From Pirellulales bacterium (GTDB taxonomy: Bacteria; Planctomycetota; Planctomycetia; Pirellulales; JAGQOS01): DNA of 45,964 nt. The position numbers were made by a program, and so were the translations under genes. Below, one piece after another: positions 1 through 8,963 of the stretch. The notes under the pieces are model-generated. The model had not been told where the DNA came from. It ran no database searches and was given only the letters and a program-made list of their open reading frames with translations. The DNA is taken from NCBI GenBank assembly GCA_028289525.1, contig JANQPJ010000377.1, forward strand, positions 1-45,964. The letters are read 5' to 3'. Numbering within the stretch: position 1 is the first letter of the stretch; the number at the start of each line of letters is the position of its first letter.

Positions 1-1353
1 CGGTCCGGCGTCCAGCAACACCCAATCCCGGGTTGTCTCGTCCACGACAATTGCATAGCCGGCGTCTGGCAACACGGCCGCTGGCGATCCATCGGTCTCA
101 GGCAAGGCATCCCAGCGTTCGAGCCCCGCGGTCCCTAGCAACCAGTACAGTTCTTCGCCTGGCTCGACGTCGGTGGTTTTCCATTCAGGCAGATCGTAAT
201 GCACGGCTGCCAGAGATCCGAGGCCATCAAAACTCCAAAAGTCGTCAGGTTCGACTGGAATCGAACGGGCCGAATCGACATCGCCTATGGCTGGCCACCG
301 TCCGTCAGCCTGGCGAAATGCGCGGCCTGCCAAAAACGCGGTTTGCAAACATGCCTGCAACCGCTGGTCGACACCACCGGACTCTTGATCGGCGAGCGCC
401 GCCTGAACAAGAAACCCCAAGGTAAAGAAATGGTAGCCAGTGCCCTGCTCGACCGTAAATCCATCGGCATAGAACTGGCGTGGGCCATGTTCCACCAAGA
501 CTGTTCGAGCTATCTGTTGCCAAGGGGCTGCCTGATGATGGCCTGCGAGCGCTTGCCCAATCAACAACAATCCGGCCGCTTCGCCGATAAGATGATTGTA
601 AGGGCTGGAATAGAATGAAAAGTGGCGTGCGAGGTATTCGGCATGATCGACCAACGAGCCGGCAATGCGCTGGACGTCCGCTTCCTTCCAGCCGTCCCAA
701 TGCGACGACAGCCCGAGCGACCAGATCCAGGAAATTGCCCGCACCGCCACTTCCAGAGCACTGGTCCAGTTGACTCCTTCCAGCACGGGATTGGCCTCGA
801 TCCAATCGAGAATCGTCTGGCGCACCAACTGCGGATAACGTGCTTCGCCTGAAAATCGCCATGCCCGCATCAACGTGACCAGATATTGGTGCCGGCTCAA
901 TTCCCAAACGTATTTCACATCGACCGGATCTGGCAGTTCATAGATCGGCACATCGGCGTGAAACGCGCTCGGCCAACGGTAGTCGCTACGTGGGTCGCGG
1001 TGCCAATCGATTTTTGCTGGCTCGGCCAAATCGACAGGATGGCCTAACAACCGATGCTCGCCTCGCAGGATCTGTTCAGCCGCCGTACAGGCTGCTTCGG
1101 CCGTATGCTGGTAGACCATTGGCCAGCGGTTTTGAAAGTCGTCGAACTGCTGAACCGTTGTGCCTGGCAAGAGCGAAGCGGTGTTTTCTAGTAACGACAC
1201 TTCATGCAGACGATCCACTGGAACTGATTGGCCAGACTGCCGGCGCTGGTAGTCGCGACGCTCGCGGCGGAGGCGCAAGCGTTCAGCCACCCGACCTTGG
1301 ATTTCGTGGGCCGGCATGCGCCGTAATTTGCGATAAACTTGTAGCCAGTTCAT
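1..1353 (-). CDS. Heparinase II/III-family polysaccharide lyase-like protein (3' end beyond window)
   Basis: The minus strand is open from an ATG at 1353 to the window edge (451 codons, no stop), so the C-terminus is missing. The protein begins MNWLQVYRKLRRMPAHEIQG and has features of heparinase II/III-like proteins of exopolysaccharide loci: a Trp-rich helical toroid region with YVWELSRHQYLVTLMRAW, SPYNHLIGEAAGLLLIG and FTVEQGTGYHFFTLGF, then the beginning of the C-terminal beta domain (GYAIVVDETTRDWVLLDAGP). Members cleave or edit acidic polysaccharides, normally in the periplasm or outside; no clear signal peptide is visible here, which is common in this cluster-associated group. Its ATG overlaps the stop of the upstream kinase gene (ATGA), indicating co-transcription. 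Family is fairly certain; the substrate is not known. Confidence 0.85.
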   Translation of the reverse strand, partial: MNWLQVYRKLRRMPAHEIQGRVAERLRLRRERRDYQRRQSGQSVPVDRLHEVSLLENTASLLPGTTVQQFDDFQNRWPMVYQHTAEAACTAAEQILRGEHRLLGHPVDLAEPAKIDWHRDPRSDYRWPSAFHADVPIYELPDPVDVKYVWELSRHQYLVTLMRAWRFSGEARYPQLVRQTILDWIEANPVLEGVNWTSALEVAVRAISWIWSLGLSSHWDGWKEADVQRIAGSLVDHAEYLARHFSFYSSPYNHLIGEAAGLLLIGQALAGHHQAAPWQQIARTVLVEHGPRQFYADGFTVEQGTGYHFFTLGFLVQAALADQESGGVDQRLQACLQTAFLAGRAFRQADGRWPAIGDVDSARSIPVEPDDFWSFDGLGSLAAVHYDLPEWKTTDVEPGEELYWLLGTAGLERWDALPETDGSPAAVLPDAGYAIVVDETTRDWVLLDAGP

Positions 1354-2285
1354 GCCGTACTGATCAGCCTTTGAATTCGCCGGCGCACATGATGGCAAAG
1401 CCACTGGCCGTGGAGCCGTTGCTTCAAACGGTTCGGTTTGTAATAGACCAAGGTTTGCAGACGACAAACCAAGTGCCGTACCTTCATCGCCCGATACATC
1501 GGCTGCTGCCAGATGTTGTCCACTCCGAAACCGCGCAGGCAGGCTGCTTGCCACAGGCGAACTGGGTAACGGCGCCAGGGGAATTGCAAATCGAGCATTT
1601 CAAGACGGTGTGTGAGATAGGTAATATCCACCCAGGATAAGTCCAGACTGCACGTGGCAAAATCGATCGGAGTCAGCGCGAAGCCATCCCAGATCAGATT
1701 CGTTGGTCCGTAGTCGCCATGGCTCCAGCGACGCTCGCGCTGCTCTGGAGTCGACGCATCTAGCTGGCGTTTGAACCAGGCAAGCGTCTGCTCGCGTTCG
1801 GTTGCCGTCGGCCAAGAGGAACCGATTTGCCGTAATGTTTTCAGTCGCACGTCGAGATATTCGATCGGGTCTTCCGGCTCGGTGGGCAGCGTGACCGGCA
1901 CATGGCTATGGGTTTCGATACGATGTAACATCCGCTGCCAACGCCCGGCGAGAACCAATGCTCGCACACACGCGCCACGCCGGGCACGTAGGCCAGCGGT
2001 GATTAGTAACTCTTGCAGCAACGTTCCCGGCACCTCGGCCGTTACTAGCCTTGCCTGTTCTGGACTGGCCTCGACAATCCGCATGCGTCCTAGTCTTCGT
2101 GACTCGCCGACCAATGCTCCGATTTGGGCCATGATGTTGACTTCGGCAGCGGCCTGATCGCGCATGAACTGAAGATCATGTCCCCAGCCGCCATCAACAT
2201 ACTGTTTGACATAGACCGGGTGTCCATCAATCATGTCGCGCGAGATCTTGCTCGTCAGCCGGTCTTGTGTATCACCGGAGGGCAT
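1350..2285 (-). CDS. Aminoglycoside-phosphotransferase-like (APH) small-molecule kinase
   Basis: 311-residue protein. The kinase-like core shows the catalytic loop HGDYGPTNLIWDG, matching the HGDxxxxN motif of the APH/choline-kinase superfamily, followed by TPIDFATCSLDLSWVDITYL with the metal-binding Asp. The N-terminal lobe has HPVYVKQY, where the Lys could be the ATP-binding lysine. The start is placed at ATG 2285 (MPSGDTQ), overlapping the end of the amidotransferase gene by 14 bases; the frame is open further upstream, but that part lies inside the amidotransferase coding sequence and looks non-protein-like. Such kinases occur in exopolysaccharide loci next to heparinase-like genes, where they probably phosphorylate a sugar or lipid-linked intermediate; the substrate here cannot be told from sequence. 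Confidence 0.8.
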   Translation of the reverse strand: MPSGDTQDRLTSKISRDMIDGHPVYVKQYVDGGWGHDLQFMRDQAAAEVNIMAQIGALVGESRRLGRMRIVEASPEQARLVTAEVPGTLLQELLITAGLRARRGACVRALVLAGRWQRMLHRIETHSHVPVTLPTEPEDPIEYLDVRLKTLRQIGSSWPTATEREQTLAWFKRQLDASTPEQRERRWSHGDYGPTNLIWDGFALTPIDFATCSLDLSWVDITYLTHRLEMLDLQFPWRRYPVRLWQAACLRGFGVDNIWQQPMYRAMKVRHLVCRLQTLVYYKPNRLKQRLHGQWLCHHVRRRIQRLISTA

Positions 2286-4176
2286 GGGCAGGTCGATCCG
2301 TCGTGGACTGGTCGCTAATAAGTTGGTTTCGGTGCCGGTGCCACCAACGGGCAAAGAACAAGTAGCGCCAAAGCTGTGATCGCCGTCCGCGACGCCGAGA
2401 AAAGTGCTCTTCGGCCAGAGAACGCATCTCGTCGAGCTGGAAAATCCCAGCGGCTTCGATGTCGGGATCGTGCAAGGCGGCTTCCAGGTCGTCACGCAGT
2501 TCGTTGCGCAGCCACTCCTGAACCGGCGGCGAGAAGCCGCGTTTGCGTTGCTCCAACACCTCCGGCGGCAACCGATTGGCAAATGCTTGCTTCAAAAGAT
2601 ATTTGGTTTGGCCGTCGCGAATTTTCATCGTGTGGGGCAGGCTCGCGGCAAATTCGATGATGCGGTAATCGAGCAACGGAGCGCGCAACTCCAGCGAGTG
2701 AGCCATGCTCATGCGATCAACCTTCGTCAAAATATCGTCTGGGAGATAATGATGCAGGTCGAGCGCGCTGAACGGCGCCAACGGATCGCTTTGATCGGCC
2801 CCGGCCAAGGGACTTCGCAACCGGGCGTAAGTCACGCCCTGAGGAATGCCAGCGATAAAGTCGGGATGCAATAGCTCTCGAGTTTCGAGTTCGGCCGTTC
2901 CTACCGCGAAGAACTCATGGGCTCCCATCCCCAAACTACGAAAATAGCGTCTTCCCGGCGCGGAACGTGGCAACAACCGGTGGACCGCCGCCCCCACGGC
3001 TCCCGCCCCAGCCCGCACCGCACTACCCCAAGCCGGCCGAGCCATAATCTCGCGATACCGGTTATAGCCGCCAAAACTCTCATCGCCGCCATCGCCGGCC
3101 AAGGCGACCGTCACATGCTGACGCGTGAGCTGGGACACATAGTAGGTCGGAATGGCCGAGGCATCGCCAAACGGTTCATCAAAATGGTCGACCAACTGGT
3201 CAAGAATTGCAGCAGCCGAAGCTTCCACGACTAATTCGTGATGGTCGGTGCCATAGCGTTGCGAAACCGCTCGAGCATACCGCTGCTCGCTCAGGCTAGG
3301 ATCGCCAAAGTCGATATGAAACGTCTTGACCGGCGTGGCGCTCTGCTGAGCCATCAGCGCAACGATGATGCTGGAATCGAGCCCGCCGCTCAAAAAGGCC
3401 CCTAACGGCACGTCGCTAACCATCCGCATCCGCACGGCATCGGTCAACAACTCGGTAAGCCGTTCGGCCGCTTCGTGCTCGTTCACGCGATGGTCCACGT
3501 CGGTTGGTATCGTCCAATACTGATCCTGCCGGAGTTGCTTGCCTTCGATCACTAGCCGCCCGCCTGGCGGCAACTGCCATACGTTTTCATAAATCGTGAG
3601 TGGATTGGGGATGTATCCGAGCGTGAAGAAATGGCAAACCGCCTCGCGATTCAACCGGACCGGCACGCGGCCGCTGGCGAGCAAGCACTTCAGTTCCGAA
3701 CCAAACACGACTCCTTGGGGAGTTTTACAGTAGTACAGTGGCTTTTGACCCATGCGGTCGCGCACCAGTACTAAGCGACGTCTCTTGGCATCCCAAACGG
3801 CGGTCGCGAACATCCCGTTTAAATGGTTCACGAAGTCGATGCCATACTGTTCATACAAATGGACGACAACTTCTGTGTCCGAGGCGGTTGCAAACTGATG
3901 GCCTTGTGCTTGCAGTTGTTGGCGTAGCTGGTCGAAGTTGTAAATTTCGCCGTTGTGAACCGTGCAGATCGAGTGGTCTTCATTGAACACTGGTTGCGAA
4001 CCGGTATTCAGATCAATAATGCTTAAGCGTCGCATCCCCAGGCCCAGGCCTGGCGCACAATGGATCCCCTGTTCGTCTGGGCCACGATGGACGATCTGGC
4101 CGCACATCCGCTCGACCAGCAATCGGTCGACCGGGGCTTCTGCTCCAGGATCAAAAATGCCACAAATGCCACACAT
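2272..4176 (-). CDS. asnB: Asparagine synthase (glutamine-hydrolysing)-type amidotransferase, XrtA-cluster type
   Basis: 634 residues. Starts MCGICGIFDPG, so Cys2 is the N-terminal nucleophile of the class II glutamine amidotransferase domain. RRLSIIDL, NGEIYNF and a RDRMGQKPLYY segment follow. The C-terminal synthetase domain has the PP-loop SGGLDSSIIVALM, ALAGDGGDESFGGYNRY and DRMSMAHSLELRAPLLD. It should release ammonia from glutamine and amidate an adenylated carboxylate. Full length compares well with the roughly 630-residue amidotransferases found in exosortase-A-associated exopolysaccharide loci, and the neighbours (GT4 and O-ligase) support that subgroup. In this setting the likely acceptor is a uronic acid or another carboxylate of the glycan rather than free aspartate; that is inference. 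Confidence 0.9.
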   Translation of the reverse strand: MCGICGIFDPGAEAPVDRLLVERMCGQIVHRGPDEQGIHCAPGLGLGMRRLSIIDLNTGSQPVFNEDHSICTVHNGEIYNFDQLRQQLQAQGHQFATASDTEVVVHLYEQYGIDFVNHLNGMFATAVWDAKRRRLVLVRDRMGQKPLYYCKTPQGVVFGSELKCLLASGRVPVRLNREAVCHFFTLGYIPNPLTIYENVWQLPPGGRLVIEGKQLRQDQYWTIPTDVDHRVNEHEAAERLTELLTDAVRMRMVSDVPLGAFLSGGLDSSIIVALMAQQSATPVKTFHIDFGDPSLSEQRYARAVSQRYGTDHHELVVEASAAAILDQLVDHFDEPFGDASAIPTYYVSQLTRQHVTVALAGDGGDESFGGYNRYREIMARPAWGSAVRAGAGAVGAAVHRLLPRSAPGRRYFRSLGMGAHEFFAVGTAELETRELLHPDFIAGIPQGVTYARLRSPLAGADQSDPLAPFSALDLHHYLPDDILTKVDRMSMAHSLELRAPLLDYRIIEFAASLPHTMKIRDGQTKYLLKQAFANRLPPEVLEQRKRGFSPPVQEWLRNELRDDLEAALHDPDIEAAGIFQLDEMRSLAEEHFSRRRGRRSQLWRYLFFARWWHRHRNQLISDQSTTDRPAHALR

Positions 4177-4200
4177 GGTGGTCGGTTTATTTCCTCGTCG

Positions 4201-5571
4201 TTAACGAGCAGTTTCCAAAGAGTGCTCAAGTGTTTGGTTGCCGTTGGAGCCCAGACGGTCGTACCACTTAGGTTTGCGATTCTCGTTAGGTGGACCATAG
4301 TTGCGAGAATAGGCCAGGCAAAGCGCGCACACCCACCAGCCCCATTCATTGTCCATATAATCTCCGAAGAAACATGTTCCGAGCCAACCGCCCATGGCGG
4401 CGAGTGTGCATGAACCAAAGAAGGCCATCGCTTCATCACCACCTGGCTGCCGCTGGTAGTCCATCGTTCGATAACAAGCCAAACAACACCAGAAGATAAA
4501 CATCAGATGAAGTACTAATCCTTGGTAGCCCCATTCGCAAGCTTCATTGATATACCCATTGTGAACCGATCGGTTCGCGCCCAACAGCGAAGTATCCATG
4601 TACTTTCCACCAGCACGCTTAAAACCATCTCCACCGGCCCCAAAGGGGTAATCTTTTAGCATCTTGAAACCGGCTTGCCAAAACAGCAAACGTGAAGTAG
4701 CGGCCCCATCGCGTTCTTCGCCACTGACAAATGTGCTCAAAAAACGCTCCAGGATTTCGGGATCTCCCATCAGCATGAAGGCGCACGTTCCCCCTAGTAT
4801 CACTCCTAAAAAGGCTTTTTTGCGCAATTTCCCTCGAGCCGTCGAAACCAACACAAATCCTGAGAAGATGACGCTGAGAAAAGCTCCGCGACTGTTGCAT
4901 AGCAAGATGTTATTGACGATCAGCGCCGATGCCATCGCCACAACCACTTTACGAATGATTCCGTCTGTAAATAGGAGGCCTCCAACCAGCGGCAAGACCG
5001 TCACGATGGCCGAGGCCATATGATTGGCGTCGGTTGCCCCGGGCCCTCCCAAGCCCTCCAGACGCCCGGCGCGCATCGTCCCTCGATCATTCACATAGAT
5101 TTCGTACCCCCAATACGATGCTCCCAACGTAAGGGTCATACAAACGAGCATAAAATCGCGACGCGAACGAATCACCGCAACCATAATTGAAAACAGCAAG
5201 GCAAACTTTAAATACAACTTAAACGGCTTAAAGGCATGGCGGAGCAAAGGCGCTTGAGGCGCTAATACAAAGTGAACAAAAAGCACATTGATCAGCGCAA
5301 GCACAACCCAAAACAAAGCCTTTTTGCGCAGTTTATCCGACTCTTTGAACGGATAAGCGCCGGCGAGCATGGTCGCAAAGAGAGCCACCAGCCCTCCATA
5401 AAATGCCCAACGATAGTACGTCAGTCCCGCCTGCCGTCCCCACCACCACCAGGCTGGGTGTGACCAAAACGACATAAAATAGACCGGCATGCTATAGATC
5501 GGGCGTAGTGTAAACGCCGCGATCGCAAAACCAAAAAACATCACCAGCCAGACAAGCGCCGTAAGACTCAC
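4201..5571 (-). CDS. O-antigen ligase / O-glycosylation ligase-like polytopic membrane protein (Wzy/WaaL superfamily)
   Basis: 456 residues starting at GTG 5571, with an AAGG seven bases upstream. Hydrophobic segments run through most of the length (about ten to twelve), interrupted by a Trp-rich loop (FWSHPAWWWWGRQAG) and a long polar loop in the C-terminal half with FGAGGDGFKRAGGKYMD and SVHNGYINEACEWG. The H-N-x-Y/x pattern in that periplasmic loop is typical of the O-antigen ligase/polymerase superfamily, and the RAGRLEGLGGPGATDANHMA stretch resembles exosortase-A-associated putative O-glycosylation ligases. It acts in the inner membrane, using a polyprenyl-linked glycan to polymerise it or transfer it to lipid A or protein. 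Which of these it does is unresolved, because the locus also contains an ABC exporter. Confidence 0.8.
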   Translation of the reverse strand: MSLTALVWLVMFFGFAIAAFTLRPIYSMPVYFMSFWSHPAWWWWGRQAGLTYYRWAFYGGLVALFATMLAGAYPFKESDKLRKKALFWVVLALINVLFVHFVLAPQAPLLRHAFKPFKLYLKFALLFSIMVAVIRSRRDFMLVCMTLTLGASYWGYEIYVNDRGTMRAGRLEGLGGPGATDANHMASAIVTVLPLVGGLLFTDGIIRKVVVAMASALIVNNILLCNSRGAFLSVIFSGFVLVSTARGKLRKKAFLGVILGGTCAFMLMGDPEILERFLSTFVSGEERDGAATSRLLFWQAGFKMLKDYPFGAGGDGFKRAGGKYMDTSLLGANRSVHNGYINEACEWGYQGLVLHLMFIFWCCLACYRTMDYQRQPGGDEAMAFFGSCTLAAMGGWLGTCFFGDYMDNEWGWWVCALCLAYSRNYGPPNENRKPKWYDRLGSNGNQTLEHSLETAR

Positions 5572-5584
5572 AATGCGGCCTTCT

Positions 5585-6790
5585 CTATCTTAGAGTCTTG
5601 GACTCACCAGAAACTGCTGCTGGCCTTGAACCGTAGACCCCGGCTCCTAATTGGTCAGCATATAAATCTTCATACGTCTCGACCATCGTCGAGATGCGAT
5701 AACGTTCGGCGAAACGATGCAATGCGCGCTCACGCAACTCGTGACACCACGCGGCATCCGTTCGCAACTGCACAAACCCTTTCGTCACGGAATCGAGTGA
5801 GCCAGGCTGAACCACCACGCCACAGGCAGGCTCTCCGCCTACGATCAGCTGGCTGTCGCCCACATCAGTTACCAAAACCGGCAATCCAAACGCCATTGCT
5901 TCTAGCACCGACTGGCTCATCCCCTCATTCAAGCTGACGTTCACATAGGCATCCATCACCGCCAACCACGCCGCCACATCCACTTGAGGGCCGACGAAAT
6001 GAACATATGCATCGAGATTGGCCTCGGCTACTTGTTGGGCCAATCGTTGGCCTTCAGGGCCCGAGCCGACTAACACGAAATGGGCCGGCAGCCCTTGGGC
6101 CGCCAAGCGGCCTATCGCGTCGATCGCCATGCCAAAATCTTTGACCGGCGCCAATCGCCCCACACTCCCAAAGACAAAAGCGTCGTCCGGAATATTCCAC
6201 GCACTTCGCAGTGTTTCACGCGCGGGGCTAGTAACCGTCAACTCAGGCACATCGACTCCATTGGGAATCACTTGAATTTCGTTTCGCAACGGTCCACAGC
6301 GGCGCAGCATGTGCTCGCGCACAGCCTGGGCTACCGCCACCACCGCATCGGCCCGATTGAGCGCCCAACGCATGGCCATCCCACGCAGCCGCGGACGCAG
6401 GCCGCGCAACTGCAAGTCCGCCAACTCCATCCCTCGTTCCGCATGAACGTGACACGGCACGCCTGCCAAGCGTCTGGCCAGCGACGTCTCGAGCAAGGTT
6501 CCCCAATTGTGCGAATGAACTACCTGAATCTTGTGCTTGCGCAATTGGCGAGCAAACTTGCCGATCACGCGAGGATCATTACCAGGCTGCTTATTCAGTT
6601 CAATGATCTTTACATCATCGTATCGAATCCAATCGGCAGCGTCACTGTTTTTGCCCAGGCAAATAATGAAAGGCAAAAAACGCTCACGATCCAGATGGTT
6701 CGCCAAGCGAGCAATACAGCGTTCCAAACCACCCACGTGGAATGTGTGGACGATATAGGCAACACGGATGGTTTCGCTAGGTTTTGACAT
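5585..6790 (-). CDS. Family 4 glycosyltransferase, PEP-CTERM/XrtA-associated type
   Basis: 401-residue GT-B enzyme. N-terminal half begins VAYIVHTFHVGGLERCIARL with the GGLE motif of group 1 transferases and VVHSHNWGTLLE. The C-terminal donor domain has VFGSVGRLAPVKDF, HFVLVGSGPEGQRL and the E-x7-E pattern in SLNEGMSQSVLEAMAFGLPV. The combination VGGLE, 'NKQPGNDP' and 'HAERGMELADL' resembles the transferase group found in exosortase-A exopolysaccharide loci. It is probably cytoplasmic or peripheral to the inner membrane and adds one sugar to the lipid-linked repeat unit. ATG 6790 follows the stop of the upstream GT4 directly (TAA-ATG). Sugar specificity cannot be read from the sequence. Confidence 0.9.
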   Translation of the reverse strand: MSKPSETIRVAYIVHTFHVGGLERCIARLANHLDRERFLPFIICLGKNSDAADWIRYDDVKIIELNKQPGNDPRVIGKFARQLRKHKIQVVHSHNWGTLLETSLARRLAGVPCHVHAERGMELADLQLRGLRPRLRGMAMRWALNRADAVVAVAQAVREHMLRRCGPLRNEIQVIPNGVDVPELTVTSPARETLRSAWNIPDDAFVFGSVGRLAPVKDFGMAIDAIGRLAAQGLPAHFVLVGSGPEGQRLAQQVAEANLDAYVHFVGPQVDVAAWLAVMDAYVNVSLNEGMSQSVLEAMAFGLPVLVTDVGDSQLIVGGEPACGVVVQPGSLDSVTKGFVQLRTDAAWCHELRERALHRFAERYRISTMVETYEDLYADQLGAGVYGSRPAAVSGESKTLR

Positions 6791-7954
6791 TTAACGTGCG
6801 GTACTGACTGGCTGTGCCGACGAGACTCCTAGCAACTCGGCGTAGATGCTCTCAAGCTGCGAGATCATCGCTTCCATGCTGAAATGACTTCGGGCATGTT
6901 GGTTGCCTGCTTGGGCTGTGATATGACGGCGCTCGGGGTCGTCCAAATAAGCGGTAATCGCGGCAGCGACCGCCTCGGGGTCGTCAGGCGGGATCAGTGT
7001 TCCCACGCTGGGAGTACCAATGATTTCTGGAATTCCTCCCACGCGAGATGCCACCACTGCGCAGCCAGAAACCATCGCCTCGATAATCACCTTACCAAAC
7101 GGCTCTGATCGAGTAGGCAACACAAACAAATCAAACGTCCGCATCCAGCGTTCCACATCACGGCGAAATCCCATGAACTTGGCATGCTGCTCCAGGCGGT
7201 GCTGTTCGACCAATGACCGACATTCCTGCTCATAGCGATCGTCGCCTGGCGGCGCGCACCCTACCACTGCCAGCAGAGCCTGTGGGTGACGCTGAATCAC
7301 CTTCGGCATCGCATTGATCAACGTCGTCAATCCCTTGCGAGGCACCAACTGCCCCACGAAACCGATCACTGGCCGATCCTCAGCCTTCAGTTCGGCCCGA
7401 TGATCGTCGCCTTCGGTCGCGAAACGCTCCAGTTCCACGCCATTGTAGAGCGTCTGGGTTTTGGCTCGATAGCTTGGATCGTTGTAGAGCGTTGCCCCGA
7501 CGGCGTTCGACACTGGCAAAATACGCTCGGCATACCGCAACGAAAAATTGCGATGACCATGTTTGAGCGGATTGTGCACGTGGACGACCAATGGCACCTG
7601 AGTGAGATGAGCTGCAGAGGCCACGCTCGATCGCCATTTGGGGCCATTCAGATGGACCAAGTCAATGCGCTCACGGCGCAGATATCGGCAATACCAGAGC
7701 GTATCAGCAATAAAGCGCAACGGCCTCTCTTTGGTCAAACCGGTCATCGAGTGCACAAGGTGCGGAATGCCTAACTCGCGCAGTCGATCAGGCAGCGCCC
7801 CTGGCTCTGGGCAGAGGACAATCGGCTCATACCGCTCGCGGTCTAGTTGCGTGGCAAACTCCAGCAGCACCATTGAGGTGCCGCCATGGCAGGTGCTCCA
7901 AGGATTGGCCAACAGCACACGAAATGGGCGATCTGGTCTTTTATCTCGCGCCAT
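6791..7954 (-). CDS. Family 4 glycosyltransferase
   Basis: 387 residues from ATG 7954. Starts MARDKRPDRPFRVLLANPW, then CHGGTSMVLLEFA in the acceptor domain. The donor domain carries VIGFVGQLVPRKGLTTLI, ALLAVVGCAPPGDDRY and PTRSEPFGKVIIEAMVSGC, which contains the E-x7-E pair of retaining GT4 enzymes. The frame is open up to 8062, but that would overlap the upstream FkbM gene by 59 bases and adds an unconvincing Cys-rich leader, so the shorter form is preferred. It sits in tandem with another GT4 and should add one residue of the repeat unit; donor and linkage unknown. Confidence 0.88.
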   Translation of the reverse strand: MARDKRPDRPFRVLLANPWSTCHGGTSMVLLEFATQLDRERYEPIVLCPEPGALPDRLRELGIPHLVHSMTGLTKERPLRFIADTLWYCRYLRRERIDLVHLNGPKWRSSVASAAHLTQVPLVVHVHNPLKHGHRNFSLRYAERILPVSNAVGATLYNDPSYRAKTQTLYNGVELERFATEGDDHRAELKAEDRPVIGFVGQLVPRKGLTTLINAMPKVIQRHPQALLAVVGCAPPGDDRYEQECRSLVEQHRLEQHAKFMGFRRDVERWMRTFDLFVLPTRSEPFGKVIIEAMVSGCAVVASRVGGIPEIIGTPSVGTLIPPDDPEAVAAAITAYLDDPERRHITAQAGNQHARSHFSMEAMISQLESIYAELLGVSSAQPVSTAR

Positions 7955-8003
7955 CTGACGCTCTTTTCCGAGATCCAGTTTTATGTTTTCTGGCAGGCAT
8001 TTC

Positions 8004-8963
8004 TCAATTGGCCAACAATTCGGCCGGCAACTCCGCATGAGCAAACAACACATCTTCGTCACCGGCGCGCCGACTCCAATCGTCGAGCAAGGCCCAGCGC
8101 CCGCTGCCTGGCTGGCCGGCGGGGATGTAGGCTCGATAGCCCAACGCGTCCATCAAGGCGTACATCTCGGCCGACGTGCAGTCGAGCTTGGCCAAATATT
8201 CGTCAATCACTTCGCAGAGGACATAGGGTGCAGCATCGCGCAACATTTTCTCCATCCCCCGCAGGGCCAACAACTCGGCCCCTTCCACATCGAGCTTGAC
8301 GACACGCGGGACCGCGTCGAGCCCGGCAAAAAAGTCGTCTAGTCGATGCGTTAAAATCGTCTCAACATCTCCCTGGCTGATATCGGAAGCGCCGAGCGAG
8401 GTCATGCCAATATTGCTGGCCGATGCACGGTAGAGCGATAGCAAGGCTGGCTGATCGGCCAACCCCAGGCTGCACACCACCACGTTGCGAACTTGATTCA
8501 TTTCCAGATGGCGCACTAATTTGGTCAGCGCTCGCAACGACGGTTCGAAAGCAAAGATTCGCCCTTCAGGCCCTACGAGTGTCGAGGCCAACATCGAAAA
8601 ATAACCGATATTCGCGCCCACGTCGAACATCGTGTCTCCCGAGCGTAGCAAGGCTTGCAGCGTGATGGCGGTTTGTGGATCCCAATGCCCGTCGACCACA
8701 ATCGTCTTCTGCACCCGATCGCGAATTCCCAACTCCATCCGCAGGCCGGGAAACGCTTCAACTGTTTTTTGAATATCGTGCCCAAAGCCACGAAAGAGCG
8801 AAGGATACTTCGTGAAAGCCCGAGACCAGAAACCGGCTTCGCTCCGCCCAAATGGCAGATACTTGAGTCGCGCATGAATGGCCTGGCGAACCAGACGTTT
8901 GGGAATTGAAAAAGCAGACGGAATGAGTGGACTCCTTGATACTAGGCGTTTTTTAAAAAGCAC
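8004..8963 (-). CDS. FkbM-family SAM-dependent methyltransferase
   Basis: 319 residues starting at GTG 8963, immediately after the TAA of the upstream GT2; no later Met is suitable. The SAM-binding core shows MFDVGANIGYFSMLAS (motif I), IFAFEPSLRALTKLVRH (acidic residue of motif II), and RVVKLDVEGAELLALRGME, the conserved 'KxDxEGxE' segment of the FkbM family. Family members O-methylate sugars or polyketides. Set between glycosyltransferases, the probable substrate is a hydroxyl of a glycan residue or of a nucleotide sugar. This is one of two FkbM proteins in the locus. Confidence 0.88.
   Translation of the reverse strand: MLFKKRLVSRSPLIPSAFSIPKRLVRQAIHARLKYLPFGRSEAGFWSRAFTKYPSLFRGFGHDIQKTVEAFPGLRMELGIRDRVQKTIVVDGHWDPQTAITLQALLRSGDTMFDVGANIGYFSMLASTLVGPEGRIFAFEPSLRALTKLVRHLEMNQVRNVVVCSLGLADQPALLSLYRASASNIGMTSLGASDISQGDVETILTHRLDDFFAGLDAVPRVVKLDVEGAELLALRGMEKMLRDAAPYVLCEVIDEYLAKLDCTSAEMYALMDALGYRAYIPAGQPGSGRWALLDDWSRRAGDEDVLFAHAELPAELLAN

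Noticed and set aside
2286-2582. Upstream extension of the kinase gene
   Set aside because: It lies inside the amidotransferase coding sequence, is rich in Cys and Arg, and has no kinase resemblance; the ATG at 2285 is preferred.
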